Shown: positions 33,203-44,363, counted from the first letter of the stretch. The stretch is 64,000 nt of DNA from Lysobacter sp. KIS68-7 (GCF_021284745.1 NZ_CP089925.1:1611001-1675000), one strand, 5' to 3'. Numbers and translations are program-made. The notes: generated by a model not told the origin, from the sequence alone.

Positions 33203-34312
33203 ATGAACAAGAAACTCCTCTGCGCTGCGCTGCTGGCAGGCATGGGCGTCGCGCAGGCTGCTGCCGCGCAGGACTTCGACGACCGTTGGTACGTCTCGGG
33301 TTCCACCGGCGTGAACTTCCAGGACAACGACCGCCACACCGAAGACGCGATCTTCGCGACCCTCGGCGTTGGCAAGTTCTTCACCCCGAACTGGTCGGTC
33401 GACGCCGAATTCAACTACCAGAACCCGGACAAGTCCTCCAACCCGAACCTGTGGTGGAGCCAGTACGGCGTGTCGGCTGACGCCCGTTACCACTTCCGTC
33501 ACGCGGACGCCAAGTGGTGGCCGTATGTCCGCATGGGCCTGGGCTGGCAGCGTCACGAGGAAGAGTTCGTTCGTGATCCGGCTTATGGCACCCCGAACGG
33601 TGGCTTCCCGGCGCAGCATTCGGACAACAACGTCGCCCTGAACCTCGGCGCCGGCCTGCAGTTCGACTTCGGTCGCGTCGACCTCCGCACGGAAGTCGGC
33701 ACCCGCGTCGACTTCGACAGCGAGCAGGCCCGTCCGCCGCAGGACCAGCAGGACTACTTCACCGACCTGCTCGCCTCGGTCGGCCTGACCGTGGCCCTCG
33801 GCCCGGAACCGGCTGCCCCGGTTGCCCCGGCTCCGGCGGCCCCGTCGTGCGCCGACATGGACGACGACGGCGACGGCGTGAACAACTGCGACGACAAGTG
33901 CCCCGGCTCGCAGGCTGGCCAGACCATCGGTCCGGACGGCTGCCCGGTCCCGGTCACGATCGACCTGAAGGGCGTCAACTTCGACTTCGACAAGTCGACG
34001 CTGCGTCCGGACGCGATCCAGATCCTCGGTGAAGCCACCGAAATCCTGAAGCGCTACCCCGACCTGAAGGTTGAAGTCGCCGGTCACACCGATTCCAAGG
34101 GTACCGACGAGTACAACCAGAAGCTGTCGGAGCGTCGCGCCAAGGCGGTGTACGACTACCTGACCAGCAACGGCGTCGACGCCGGTCGCCTGGTCGGTCC
34201 GGTTGGCTACGGCGAGAGCCGTCCGATCGCGCCGAACACCAACGAAGACGGTTCGGACAATCCGGAAGGCCGTGCGCGCAACCGCCGCACCGAGCTGAAC
34301 GTCCAGAACTAA
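33203..34312 (+). CDS. OmpA family outer membrane protein
   Basis: 369 residues. Signal peptide 1-23 (MNKKLLCAALLAGMGVAQAAAAQ), an eight-strand beta-barrel-like N-domain with many aromatic strands, a Pro/Ala hinge, a thrombospondin type 3 calcium segment (MDDDGDGVNNCDDKCPGSQ) and an OmpA C-terminal peptidoglycan-binding domain (VNFDFDKSTLRPDA, VAGHTDSKGTDEYNQKLSERRA). Links outer membrane to cell wall. AAGGAG before the start; long leader; strong terminator. Probably highly expressed. Confidence 0.94.
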   Translation: MNKKLLCAALLAGMGVAQAAAAQDFDDRWYVSGSTGVNFQDNDRHTEDAIFATLGVGKFFTPNWSVDAEFNYQNPDKSSNPNLWWSQYGVSADARYHFRHADAKWWPYVRMGLGWQRHEEEFVRDPAYGTPNGGFPAQHSDNNVALNLGAGLQFDFGRVDLRTEVGTRVDFDSEQARPPQDQQDYFTDLLASVGLTVALGPEPAAPVAPAPAAPSCADMDDDGDGVNNCDDKCPGSQAGQTIGPDGCPVPVTIDLKGVNFDFDKSTLRPDAIQILGEATEILKRYPDLKVEVAGHTDSKGTDEYNQKLSERRAKAVYDYLTSNGVDAGRLVGPVGYGESRPIAPNTNEDGSDNPEGRARNRRTELNVQN

Positions 34313-34346
34313 GCTCGACGGTAGTTCGTTCCACGTAACACGAAGA

Positions 34347-34376
34347 AGCCCGGCCTCGCGCCGGGCTTTTTCTTTT
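34347..34376 (+). terminator. Intrinsic terminator of ompA
   Basis: AGCCCGGC and GCCGGGCT form an 8-bp stem with loop CTCGC, followed by TTTTTCTTTT. Its core equals that of the rplQ terminator. Confidence 0.93.
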
Positions 34377-34478
34377 GTGCGCTCCGTTCGCACATTCACG
34401 GCAAGCTGTGATGCGCTTCGGTTGTTCGCAAGGTGCAGGCGTGCCTACACTCCGGCGCACATGAGGGAGGAACGAACA

Positions 34479-35069
34479 ATGAAGCGCATGCTGACTGCGG
34501 TGACCTTGTTGATGTTGGCGGGCGTTGCGCAAGCGCAATCCTCCAACTGCTCGATGCTTGGCACGCCCAACGCGCTGCCCGTGAATCCCACGGTGCTCCC
34601 CGCCCTCGCGCCCGAACTCACTGCACCGAGCCACCAGCTCGGCGCGCCCACCGGCGTGCTCGCGCAGGCGTTCGACGAGACGCAGGCGATCGACAACGTC
34701 CTGTTCCGCCTCAGGCTCGAAGGTTGCCGCAGCGTCGCCAATGCGCTGCCTGCACCGTCGCCTGGCGCGGCTCCGGCGGCTGCGCCGGGTGCGGCGCCCG
34801 CGGGCGGCACCATCATCGATGCGGCGACCTACAAGCCGCAGACGCAGTTCGACAACACGCCGTGGCGGTTCGACATGAACCAGAACGGCAAGCGCATGAC
34901 CGCCGAAGAATTCGACCAGTGGATGAAGGCGCGCGGCGTGCGCGTGGCCAAAGGCAACGGCACGGCACCTGCAGCGGCGGCAACGCCTGCCGCAACGCCC
35001 GCCGGCGCGCCTCCCGGCACGCAGCCTGCGACCACCGAGACGCCGAAGAAGCCCGACGGCAGCAAGTAA
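34479..35069 (+). CDS. Secreted Pro/Ala-rich protein of unknown function
   Basis: 196 residues. Start 34479 is set by GGGAGGA at 34465-34471 and a signal peptide (MKRMLTAVTLLMLAGVAQAQ). Two Ala/Pro-rich low-complexity segments (about 88-108 and 160-190) flank a short conserved-looking block, TQFDNTPWRFDMNQNGKRMTAEEFDQWMKARGVRVAKG. No family recognised. The TAA stop overlaps the region where the next gene must begin. Confidence 0.75.
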   Translation: MKRMLTAVTLLMLAGVAQAQSSNCSMLGTPNALPVNPTVLPALAPELTAPSHQLGAPTGVLAQAFDETQAIDNVLFRLRLEGCRSVANALPAPSPGAAPAAAPGAAPAGGTIIDAATYKPQTQFDNTPWRFDMNQNGKRMTAEEFDQWMKARGVRVAKGNGTAPAAAATPAATPAGAPPGTQPATTETPKKPDGSK

Positions 35070-35107
35070 TCGCCGGCGCCACGCCCCGCCACGGCCTCGC
35101 CCGCGCG

Positions 35108-35797
35108 TTGTCCAAGCGCGGGGTGTGCTCGCGCACGCAAGCCACCGAATGGATCCGCGCCGGGCGCGTGAGCGTCGACGGGCGCATCGTGCGCGATCCT
35201 GAATTCCCGACGGTGGCCGGGCGCCACCGCATCGCCGTCGACGGGCGCGACATCGATGCACCGACGCAACGCCTGCACCTGATGCTCAACAAGCCGCGCG
35301 GCCTGGTCACCACCGCGCGCGATGAACGCGACCGCGACACCGTGTATCGCTGCTTCGATGGCGCAGGCCTGCCCTGGGTCGCACCGGTCGGGCGCCTGGA
35401 CAAGGCGAGCGAAGGCCTGCTGCTGTTTTCCAACGATCCGGCCTGGGCCGCACGCATCACCGACCCTGGGACCGGCCCGGACAAGCGTTACCACGTGCAG
35501 GTCGATCGCCTGCCCGATGCGGCCATGCTCGCGACGCTGCAAGCGGGCCTGGAGATCGAGGGCGAGCGCTTCCACGCGAAATCCGCCAGCGTGCTGCGCA
35601 GCGGCGAACGCACGGCATGGCTCGACATCGTGCTGGACGAGGGGCGCAACCGACAGATCCGCCGCATGCTCGCGGCCCTGGACATCGACGTGCTGCGCCT
35701 GGTGCGCGTGGCGATCGGCCCCCTGGAACTCGGCGCCCTGGCCAAGGGCGCGTGGCGCGCCCTGACCGACGACGAGGTCGCCGCGCTCGGCGGCTGA
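35108..35797 (+). CDS. RsuA/RluB/RluE-family pseudouridine synthase
   Basis: At least 229 residues. Family motifs are clear: S4 domain (SKRGVCSRTQATEWIRAGRVSVDG), catalytic GRLDKASEGLLLFSNDPAWAARIT with the Asp, and LDEGRNRQIRRML. It isomerises uridine in rRNA. The start is unclear: the S4 domain seems to begin about 20 bases before the TTG at 35108 used here, but the frame has no ATG, GTG or TTG between 34919 (GTG, inside the previous gene) and 35108. An ATC overlaps the previous stop at 35069 (TAATC). RluE-like by length. Confidence 0.85.
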   Translation: MSKRGVCSRTQATEWIRAGRVSVDGRIVRDPEFPTVAGRHRIAVDGRDIDAPTQRLHLMLNKPRGLVTTARDERDRDTVYRCFDGAGLPWVAPVGRLDKASEGLLLFSNDPAWAARITDPGTGPDKRYHVQVDRLPDAAMLATLQAGLEIEGERFHAKSASVLRSGERTAWLDIVLDEGRNRQIRRMLAALDIDVLRLVRVAIGPLELGALAKGAWRALTDDEVAALGG

Positions 35798-35804
35798 CCC
35801 CGGT

Positions 35805-37004
<1,200 letters not shown>

Positions 37005-37008
37005 GGCG

Positions 37009-38040
37009 TCAGTTCCAGGAGAGCACGACCTTGCCGGCCTTGCCCGATTCCATCAGGTCGAAGCCTTCCTGGAACGAATCGATCGGCAACTGGTGCGTGA
37101 GCACCTTGCCGAGCGGGAAACCGCCCTGCACCAGCTGCGTCATCTTGTACCAGGTCTCGTACATGCGACGGCCGTAGATGCCGTGGAGCGTGAGGCCCTT
37201 GAAGATGATCTTGTCCCAGTCGGCGCCCGCGCCCTTCGGCATGATGCCGAGCATCGCGATCTTGCCGCCGTGGTACATGCAATCGAGCATGTCGTTGAAC
37301 GCGCGCGGGTTGCCGCTCATCTCCAGGCCCACGTCGAAGCCTTCCATGTGCAGGTCGGCCATCACGTCCTTGAGCGAGGTGTTGGTGACGTTCACCACGC
37401 GCGTGGCGCCCATGTCGGCGGCGAGCTTCAGGCGGTAGTCGTTGACGTCGGTGACCACCACGTTGCGTGCGCCGATGTGCTTGCAGATGCCCGCCGCGAT
37501 GATGCCGATGGGGCCCGCGCCGGTGATCAGCACGTCTTCGCCCACGACGTCGAACTCCAGCGCGCAGTGCGCGGCGTTGCCGTAGGGATCGAAGAATGCC
37601 GCGAGCTCGCTCGGGATCTGGTCCGGGATCGGCCACAGGTTGCTGGCCGGCATGACGATGAATTCGGCGAACGCGCCGTCGCGGTTGACGCCGATGCCGA
37701 CGGTGTTCGGGCACAGGTGCTGGCGGCCGGCGCGGCAGTTGCGGCAATGGCCGCAGACGATGTGGCCCTCGGCCGACACGCGCTGGCCGACCTTGTATCC
37801 CGTCACGCCGGGGCCGAGGTCGACGATGCGGCCGACGAACTCGTGGCCGATCACCAGGCCCGGCTTGATCGTGCGCTGGCTCCACTCGTCCCACAGGTAG
37901 ATGTGCAGGTCGGTGCCGCAGATGGCGGTCTTTTCCAGGCGGATCAGGACCTCGTTGGGGCCCGGCGTCGGCACGGGGACCTGTTCCATCCAGATGCCCT
38001 TGCCCGCTTCGCGCTTCACCAGCGCCTTCATCATCGTCAT
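37009..38040 (-). CDS. tdh: L-threonine 3-dehydrogenase
   Basis: 343 residues, zinc medium-chain dehydrogenase. [19 protein letters not shown] (catalytic zinc Cys), [12 protein letters not shown], and structural zinc Cys in [14 protein letters not shown] are visible; [14 protein letters not shown] binds NAD. Possible starts are 38040, 38034 and 38031; all give near-normal length. Divergent from the S46 peptidase gene. Converts threonine to 2-amino-3-ketobutyrate for Kbl. Confidence 0.97.
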   Translation of the reverse strand: MTMMKALVKREAGKGIWMEQVPVPTPGPNEVLIRLEKTAICGTDLHIYLWDEWSQRTIKPGLVIGHEFVGRIVDLGPGVTGYKVGQRVSAEGHIVCGHCRNCRAGRQHLCPNTVGIGVNRDGAFAEFIVMPASNLWPIPDQIPSELAAFFDPYGNAAHCALEFDVVGEDVLITGAGPIGIIAAGICKHIGARNVVVTDVNDYRLKLAADMGATRVVNVTNTSLKDVMADLHMEGFDVGLEMSGNPRAFNDMLDCMYHGGKIAMLGIMPKGAGADWDKIIFKGLTLHGIYGRRMYETWYKMTQLVQGGFPLGKVLTHQLPIDSFQEGFDLMESGKAGKVVLSWN

Positions 38041-38119
38041 GTTCTGTGCGCCCGGTAAGTGGTGCGGAAGAGGGCGGCAATTATACTCGCGGGCCTTGCG
38101 AAGACCGGACCCGTTGCCC

Positions 38120-40264
38120 ATGCGTCGAACCCTCCTGGCGGCCTCCCTCCTGCTTTGTGCGAACGCGCGCGCCGACGAAGGCATGTGGATGCCCTCGCAG
38201 TTGCCCGACATCGCCGCCCAGCTGCGCGCCGCGGGCTTCAAGGGCAACCCGTCCGACCTGGCCGACCTGACCAAGCCCCCGATGAGCGCGGTCGTGAAGG
38301 TCGGCGGCGCGACCGGCGCCTTCGTCTCGAAGGACGGCCTGGTGCTCACCAACCACCACGTCGCGTTCGGCGTCATCCAGTACAACTCGAAGCCCGATCG
38401 CGACCTGATCGCCAACGGCTTCATCGCCGCCGACCGCGCTTCCGAGCTCCCGGCGAATCCCGACTACCGCGTGCTGGTCACCACCGGCTTCGACCGCATC
38501 ACCGACCGCATCCTCGCCAACGCGCGCGGCAAGCAGGGCAGGGCGTACTACGACGCCGTCGACGCCGCGACCAAGGCCGCGGTGGCCGAGTGCGAACGCG
38601 AGGCCGGCTATCGCTGCAGCGTCGCCAACATGGATTACGGCACCGACTTCTACCTGATCAGGCAGCTCGAACTGCGCGACATCCGCCTCGTCTACGCACC
38701 GCCGGACGAGATCGGCAACTACGGCGACGAGGTCGACAACTTCGTGTGGCCGCGCCACTCCGGCGATTTCACGCTGCTGCGCGCCTACGTCGGCAAGGAC
38801 GGCAAGCCCGCCGACTATTCGCCGGACAACGTGCCCTACGCGCCGCCCGCACACCTGCAGGTCTCCACGCGCCATGTGAAGGACGGCGACTTCGCGATGC
38901 TCGCCGGCTATCCGGGCGTGACCTTCCGCCATCGCATGGCCTCGGAGTTCGGCAACCAGATCGAATGGCAGCTGCCTTCGCGCATCGCGCTGTTCGACGG
39001 CGTGATCAAGACCATCGAATCCAGCGCCGCGCCGGACGCGAATGCGAAGGTGGCCTACGCCTCGCAGGTGCAGAGCCTGAAGAACAACCTCAAGCGCGCG
39101 CAGGGCGAACTCGACGGCCTGCGCCGCAGCGACGCCGTGAATGTGCGCAACGACGAGGAAGCGCAACTGCTCGCCTGGCTTGCGAAGCAGCCCGCCGCCG
39201 CCGCCACGCGCACCGACATCGACGCCGCGCAGGCGTTGCTCAAGCAAGCCATGGCCACGCGCGACCGCGACCAGCTCGTCGGCGCGATCCGTTCGCAGAC
39301 GCAGTTGCTGCGCGCCGCGCTTACCGTGCAGCGCCTGGCGATCGAACGCGCCAAGCCCGACCCGGAACGCGAAGCCGGTTACCAGCTCCGCGACGAAACG
39401 CTGATCGCCGGGCAGCTCAAGCAGGTGCAGCGTCGTTACTCGCCCGCGGTCGAGAAGGCGATCCTGGCCAACCTGCTGGCGCAGTACATGGCGCTTCCGG
39501 CCGCGCAGCACCTGCCGGAATTCGACAGCGTGTTCGGCGCGACGAAGGAGCAGATGACCGCGAAGCTCGACGCGCTCTATGCCGGCACCAAGCTCGGCGA
39601 CGAAGCCGTGCGCACCTCGCTGATGCAGAAGGACGCGCAGCCGGCCAACGATCCGGATCCGATGCTGGTCGCGGCGAAGACCCTGACGCCGGCCTACCTG
39701 CGCATCGAAGACGAGACCAAGCAGCGCGAAGGCGACCTGCTGCGCCTGCGCCCGGCCTACATGCGTGCGCTGTCGGCGTACAGCAAGTCGCAGGGCCACG
39801 CGGTGTATCCGGATGCCAACTCGACGCTGCGCGTGAGCTACGGCCGCATCTCGCCGATGTCGCCGCGCGATGGCATCGACTACCGCCCGCTCACCACCGT
39901 GCAGGGCATCCTCGAAAAGCACACCGGCGTGCGTCCGTTCGATGCGCCCAAGCCGCTGCGCGACGCGATCGCGAAGGGCGACTTCGGCACCACCGCCGAT
40001 CCGGTGCTGAAGACGCAGACGGTCGATCTGATGACGAACCTCGACACGACCGGCGGCAACTCCGGTTCGCCCGTGCTCGACGCCGACGGCAAGCTCATCG
40101 GCCTGAACTTCGACAGCAACTGGGAAGCGGTCAGCGCAAGCTGGATGTACGACCCGCGTTACAAGCGCGCGATCCACGTCGACATGCGTTACCTGCGCTG
40201 GCTGCTCGCCAAGGTGTATCCGGCGCCGCACCTGCTCAAGGAAATGCAGCTGCCGGCCGAGTAA
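38120..40264 (+). CDS. S46 family dipeptidyl-peptidase
   Basis: 714 residues. Signal peptide 1-18 ([14 protein letters not shown]). Catalytic triad regions: His in [10 protein letters not shown] (about 77), Asp in [20 protein letters not shown] (about 220), Ser in [15 protein letters not shown] (about 653). S46 enzymes are periplasmic DPP7/DPP11-type exopeptidases. TATACT at 38082-38087 is a possible -10 box. It ends directly against the convergent DUF3224 gene. Confidence 0.95.
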   Translation: MRRTLLAASLLLCANARADEGMWMPSQLPDIAAQLRAAGFKGNPSDLADLTKPPMSAVVKVGGATGAFVSKDGLVLTNHHVAFGVIQYNSKPDRDLIANGFIAADRASELPANPDYRVLVTTGFDRITDRILANARGKQGRAYYDAVDAATKAAVAECEREAGYRCSVANMDYGTDFYLIRQLELRDIRLVYAPPDEIGNYGDEVDNFVWPRHSGDFTLLRAYVGKDGKPADYSPDNVPYAPPAHLQVSTRHVKDGDFAMLAGYPGVTFRHRMASEFGNQIEWQLPSRIALFDGVIKTIESSAAPDANAKVAYASQVQSLKNNLKRAQGELDGLRRSDAVNVRNDEEAQLLAWLAKQPAAAATRTDIDAAQALLKQAMATRDRDQLVGAIRSQTQLLRAALTVQRLAIERAKPDPEREAGYQLRDETLIAGQLKQVQRRYSPAVEKAILANLLAQYMALPAAQHLPEFDSVFGATKEQMTAKLDALYAGTKLGDEAVRTSLMQKDAQPANDPDPMLVAAKTLTPAYLRIEDETKQREGDLLRLRPAYMRALSAYSKSQGHAVYPDANSTLRVSYGRISPMSPRDGIDYRPLTTVQGILEKHTGVRPFDAPKPLRDAIAKGDFGTTADPVLKTQTVDLMTNLDTTGGNSGSPVLDADGKLIGLNFDSNWEAVSASWMYDPRYKRAIHVDMRYLRWLLAKVYPAPHLLKEMQLPAE

Positions 40265-40663
40265 TCAGGCCGGCAACGCGTAGTCGAAGGTGTAGTAGTG
40301 CTGGCCGTCGACGATGTCGATGGCCATGCGCCCGGCCAGGCCGGTGAGTCCGTCGGTGCCCGAATCGGGCACCACGACCAGGTCGAGCTTCGGCGCACCG
40401 CGTTCCATCAGCCCCGAATGCTGGAAGAAGAACGTGCCGCTGCGCCCTTCGAGCGTGGCGTTCACGCGTTCGATCGCAACGTAGCCGCCGGAACCCGGCA
40501 CGGCCGTCATCACGGCGAGCATGTGCACGACGCTGGTGGCCGTCAGCGGCCCCTCGAACGTCTTGTCGAAGCGGAAATGCCCGCCCTCCACGCCGTCGCC
40601 CAGGTCGACCGCCGGTTCCGCGCTGCGCTTGACTTCGAACTTCCCTTTCGCCTGCTGGGCCAT
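40265..40663 (-). CDS. DUF3224 domain protein
   Basis: 132 residues, start MAQQAKGKFEVKRSAEPAVDLGDGVEGGHFRFDKTFEGPL at 40663, and ending YYTFDYALP. The pattern GYVAIERVNATLEGRSGTFFFQHSG is typical of DUF3224, a small beta-barrel family of unknown function. Its stop touches the stop of the S46 gene with no spacer. Confidence 0.9.
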   Translation of the reverse strand: MAQQAKGKFEVKRSAEPAVDLGDGVEGGHFRFDKTFEGPLTATSVVHMLAVMTAVPGSGGYVAIERVNATLEGRSGTFFFQHSGLMERGAPKLDLVVVPDSGTDGLTGLAGRMAIDIVDGQHYYTFDYALPA

Positions 40664-40680
40664 CGTGCTTGCTCCGTGGA

Positions 40681-40800
40681 GGGAGCGGCATGTTAGGCTC
40701 GTTGCGTCGCGGATTCCCATGCCAGCCGGCCCCGTTTCCCGACCGCAAGACAGATCCAATCTTTCCGCTCGCCGGCTGGTGTTGGTTTTTCCGCGCTCCC
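40681..40800 (+). promoter_or_regulatory. Structured serA leader, possible attenuator
   Basis: CCAGCCGGC (40722-40730) pairs perfectly with GCCGGCTGG (40771-40779), and TTTTT at 40786-40790 follows closely, as in a terminator with a large 40-base loop. An outer pair GGGAGCG (40681-40687) with CGCTCCC (40794-40800) surrounds it and would compete with the T-run context. This could be attenuation upstream of serA. No matching RNA family is known to me. Confidence 0.4.
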
Positions 40801-40823
40801 TTCCCGAACCTCGGAGCGTGCGG

Positions 40824-42386
40824 ATGAAAGTGCTGGCGTGCGATGGCATCCATGAAGACGGTCTCCAGTTGTTCCGCCTTGCAGGCTGGGACGTGGCCAT
40901 CTCCGACCCCATCAAGGACCCCGACGAGCTCGCCGCCGCGATCGCGGACGCCGATGCCTTGCTGGTCCGCTCCGCGACCCAGGTCCCCGCATCCGCGCTC
41001 GAAGGCGCGCGACGCCTGCGGGTGATCGGCCGCGCCGGCGCCGGCGTGGACACGATCGACGTCGACGCCGCGACGGCCAAGGGCATCGCGGTGATGAACG
41101 CCCCCGACGGCAACACGCTCGCCGCCGCCGAACACGCGCTCTCGCTGCTGTTCGCGCTCGCCCGCCACATCCCGCGCGCCGATGCCGGCATGAAAGCGGG
41201 GCAGTGGCCCAAGGCCGGCCTCACCGGCTTCGAACTCGAAGGCAAGAAGCTCGGCGTCATCGGCCTCGGGCGCATCGGCGGCACCGTCGCGCGCAAGGCG
41301 CAGGGCATCGGCATGGAAGTCGCTGCCTACGATCCCTTCCTTCCGCCTTCGGCCGCGGGCAAGGGCAGCGTGCCGCTGAAGACGCTCGACGAACTGCTCG
41401 CCTGGGCCGACATCGTCACCCTGCACATCCCGCGCACGAAGGAAACGACCCATCTGTTGTCCGAGGCGCGCCTGCGTGCGATGAAGCCCGGTGCGTATCT
41501 CATCAATGCCGCGCGCGGCGGACTCGTCGACGAAGCCGCGTTGCTGCGCCTGCTCGACGAAGGCCATCTCGGCGGCGCCGCACTCGACACGTTCGCGACC
41601 GAGCCGCTGCCCGCGGATTCGCCGCTGCGTCCGCATCCCAAGCTCATCCTCACGCCGCACCTCGGCGCGTCGACGAGCGAAGCGCAGCAAGCGGTCAGCA
41701 CGATCCTCGCGCGGCAGGTCATCGACTTCGTCGCCACCGGCGCCGTCGCCGGCTGCGTGAACCTGCCGCCGCTCACCGCGGAGGCCGCGCGCGAAGTCGG
41801 CCCGTGGATGCCGCTGATGTCCGCGCTGGGCCGCCTCGCCGCGCGCCTGGTGCCCGCGCCCACGCGCCTGGAGGTCACGTACGCAGGCCGCACCGACGCG
41901 CTCGATACGCGCCCGCTGACGCGACTGCTGGTGGCCGCGCTGCTCGGGACGCATTCCGGTCGCGTCACCCCGGTGAATGCGTTGCAGCAGGCGGCGTCGC
42001 GCGGACTCATCGTGGCCGAAACCATCGGCGGCGACGGCGACGGTTTCGACCGCCTGCTGCGCATCCGCGTGGAAAGCGACACGCGCACGCGCGAGATCGA
42101 AGCGACCCTGCACCGCGGCCCGCGCGTCGTGCGCCTGGACGGCGTGGAGATCGAATTCGACCCGCAGGCGCATGTGCTGCTCCTGCGCAACGAAGACCGG
42201 CCGGGCATGATCGGCACCGTCGGCTCGCAACTCGGCGCGGCGGGCATCAACATCGTGAACTTCGCACTCGGTGCGTCGGGCGATGGCCAGGCGCGCGCGG
42301 CCATCACCGTCGACCAACCGCTCGACGAAGCACAACTGTCCACCCTGCGCGCCACGCCCGGCGTGCTTTCGCTGCAACAGGTCTGA
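40824..42386 (+). CDS. serA: Phosphoglycerate dehydrogenase
   Basis: 520 residues, the long type with an extra ASB domain and a C-terminal ACT domain. It oxidises 3-phosphoglycerate, the first step of serine synthesis. NAD motif GLGRIGGTVA; catalytic Arg in NAARGGLVDEAALL and His in TPHLGAST. The ACT domain is LLRNEDRPGMIGTVGSQLGAAGINI. The frame is open upstream but MKVLACDGIHEDG is the natural start. A possible attenuator precedes it. Confidence 0.96.
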   Translation: MKVLACDGIHEDGLQLFRLAGWDVAISDPIKDPDELAAAIADADALLVRSATQVPASALEGARRLRVIGRAGAGVDTIDVDAATAKGIAVMNAPDGNTLAAAEHALSLLFALARHIPRADAGMKAGQWPKAGLTGFELEGKKLGVIGLGRIGGTVARKAQGIGMEVAAYDPFLPPSAAGKGSVPLKTLDELLAWADIVTLHIPRTKETTHLLSEARLRAMKPGAYLINAARGGLVDEAALLRLLDEGHLGGAALDTFATEPLPADSPLRPHPKLILTPHLGASTSEAQQAVSTILARQVIDFVATGAVAGCVNLPPLTAEAAREVGPWMPLMSALGRLAARLVPAPTRLEVTYAGRTDALDTRPLTRLLVAALLGTHSGRVTPVNALQQAASRGLIVAETIGGDGDGFDRLLRIRVESDTRTREIEATLHRGPRVVRLDGVEIEFDPQAHVLLLRNEDRPGMIGTVGSQLGAAGINIVNFALGASGDGQARAAITVDQPLDEAQLSTLRATPGVLSLQQV

Positions 42387-42389
42387 CGC

Positions 42390-43034
42390 ATGAAGATCCT
42401 GCTCGCCCGCCATGGCGAAACCGCATGGAACGCCGAAGGCCGCTACCAGGGCCAGGAAGACATTCCGCTCTCCGAAGTCGGCGAATCACAGGCGCGCGCA
42501 CTCGGCGAACGCCTGCGCCACGTGCACATCGACAAGGCGGTCGCCTCGCCGCTCAAGCGCGCACTGCGCACCGCCGAACTCGCCCTCGGCGACGACCGCC
42601 TCGCACGTCTGACCACCGACGCGGGCCTGATGGAAATCGCGCACGGCACCTGGGAAGGCTTGCTCGCCGCGGAGATCCGCGAACGCGATCCGGATCGACT
42701 CCACGCCTGGCGCCACGCACCGCATGAGGTGCTGATGCCCGAAGGCGAATCGCTGCAGCACGTGTTCGACCGCGCATGGCCCGCGCTCGCGCGCGCCGCC
42801 GAAGGCCTCGGCGAACACGACACGCTGCTCGTCGTCGCCCACGACGCGGTCAATCGCGTCCTGCTGTGCAAGGTGCTCGGCCTGCCGCTCGCGCGCCTGT
42901 GGACCTTCCGCCAGGCGCCGACCACGCTCAACCTGCTCGAAGGTCCCGACGTCGAGCACCTGGACGTCGTGCGCATGAACGACGCGAGCCACACCACGGC
43001 ATTGTTCGGCGAAGCCGTGCACCGGGCGTTGTGA
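42390..43034 (+). CDS. Histidine phosphatase family protein
   Basis: 214 residues. The phosphohistidine motif is ILLARHGETAWNAEGRYQGQEDIPLSEVG with His8, and the second His is in LVVAHDAVNRVLL. It is phosphoglycerate-mutase-like. It starts 3 bases after serA, so a role as metal-independent phosphoserine phosphatase is attractive but not shown; alternatives are phosphoglycerate mutase or a nucleotide or cobalamin phosphatase. The stop overlaps folC by one base. Confidence 0.88.
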   Translation: MKILLARHGETAWNAEGRYQGQEDIPLSEVGESQARALGERLRHVHIDKAVASPLKRALRTAELALGDDRLARLTTDAGLMEIAHGTWEGLLAAEIRERDPDRLHAWRHAPHEVLMPEGESLQHVFDRAWPALARAAEGLGEHDTLLVVAHDAVNRVLLCKVLGLPLARLWTFRQAPTTLNLLEGPDVEHLDVVRMNDASHTTALFGEAVHRAL

Positions 43035-44305
43035 TGGCGCGTTCGCTTTCCGAGTGGCTGGCGTACATCGAGCGCCAGCATCCGAAGTCGATCGAACTCG
43101 GCCTCGATCGCGTGCGCGCGGTGGCTGAAAGCATGGGCCTCGTTGCGCCAGCGGAGCGTTCCATCGTCGTGGGCGGCACGAACGGCAAGGGCTCGACGGT
43201 CGCCTTCCTGGAATCGATCGCGCGCGCCTCCGGCCTGCGCGTCGGCACGTACACCTCGCCGCACCTGCTGCGCTACAACGAACGCGTGCGCATCGACGGG
43301 CGCGACATCGACGACGCGCCACTCGTCGAAGCCTTCGATGCGGTCGAGGCCGCGCGCGGTGACACGTCGCTCACCTATTTCGAGTACGGCACGCTCGCCG
43401 CGCTGTGGCTGTTCGAACGCGAGCGGCTCGATCTCGCGATCCTCGAAGTCGGCCTCGGCGGCCGCCTGGATGCGGTGAACATCGTCGATGCCGATGTCGC
43501 GGTGATCACCACCGTCGACCTGGACCACCAGGACTGGCTCGGCGAGGACCGCGAAACGATCGGCAAGGAGAAGGCCGGCATCGCGCGTGCATGGAAGCCG
43601 CTGGTGATCGGCGACGACGATCCGCCCTCGAGCGTGCTCGGGTACGCCTACCGCATCGGCGCTTCGGCCGTGCGCGCGAACTGCGATTTCTTCTTCGAAG
43701 CGAGCGACGATGGCGGTTGGCGCTGGCGCGAAGTGAATTACGCCGTCGACCTGCCGATGCCCGCACTCGCCGCGCCCGTGCAGATGCGCAACGCGGCGAT
43801 CGCGATCGCGACGCTGCGCGCGCTCGACATCCCGATGTCACGGGAGGCGATCGCGGAGGGCATCGCTTCGGCGCATGTGCCGGGGCGCCTGCAGCGCTTC
43901 GAACGCGACGGGGTCGAGATCCTCGTCGACGTCGGACACAACCCGCAGGCCGCGCGCGCCCTGGCGGACTGGCTCGCCGCATCGCCCGCATCGGGCCGGA
44001 CCGTGGCGATCTATGCGGCGCTGGGCGACAAGGATGTGGCCGGCGTGGTGGAGGCGCTCGCCCCGCGCATCGACGCGTGGATCCTCGCCGGACTCGCGGA
44101 CGCGGGCCCGCGCGGCACGACGGTCGAGGCCTTCGCCGACCGCCTGCGGGACACGCCCGCCGCCACCGGCACCCGCCATGCGACCGTCGCCGAGGCGCTC
44201 CAGGCCGCGCGCAAGGCAGGCAAGGCCGGCGATCGCGTCCTCGTGTTCGGTTCGTTTTTTACGGTTGCGGCGGCGATCACGGCCTTGGGTTCAGAAGCCC
44301 GCTGA
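43034..44305 (+). CDS. folC: Dihydrofolate/folylpolyglutamate synthase
   Basis: 423 residues, Mur-ligase fold. ATP loop GGTNGKGSTVAFLESI at about 48-63, then TSPHLLRYNERVRIDG. It adds glutamates to folate. The start overlaps the previous stop by one base (TGATG). It is followed by a SPOR protein and purF, a common gammaproteobacterial order. Confidence 0.95.
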   Translation: MARSLSEWLAYIERQHPKSIELGLDRVRAVAESMGLVAPAERSIVVGGTNGKGSTVAFLESIARASGLRVGTYTSPHLLRYNERVRIDGRDIDDAPLVEAFDAVEAARGDTSLTYFEYGTLAALWLFERERLDLAILEVGLGGRLDAVNIVDADVAVITTVDLDHQDWLGEDRETIGKEKAGIARAWKPLVIGDDDPPSSVLGYAYRIGASAVRANCDFFFEASDDGGWRWREVNYAVDLPMPALAAPVQMRNAAIAIATLRALDIPMSREAIAEGIASAHVPGRLQRFERDGVEILVDVGHNPQAARALADWLAASPASGRTVAIYAALGDKDVAGVVEALAPRIDAWILAGLADAGPRGTTVEAFADRLRDTPAATGTRHATVAEALQAARKAGKAGDRVLVFGSFFTVAAAITALGSEAR

Positions 44306-44315
44306 GGCAGCGGTC

Positions 44316-44321
44316 TATAAT
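44316..44321 (+). promoter_or_regulatory. Candidate -10 box for the SPOR gene
   Basis: A perfect TATAAT lies 43 bases before the SPOR gene, 10 bases after the folC stop. No good -35 match stands at the right distance, so an upstream element or an activator would be needed. Confidence 0.4.
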
Positions 44322-44363
44322 TGCGCCCGGCAACGTCGCCGGTCGCAGGTCCAACCGCCCTCG

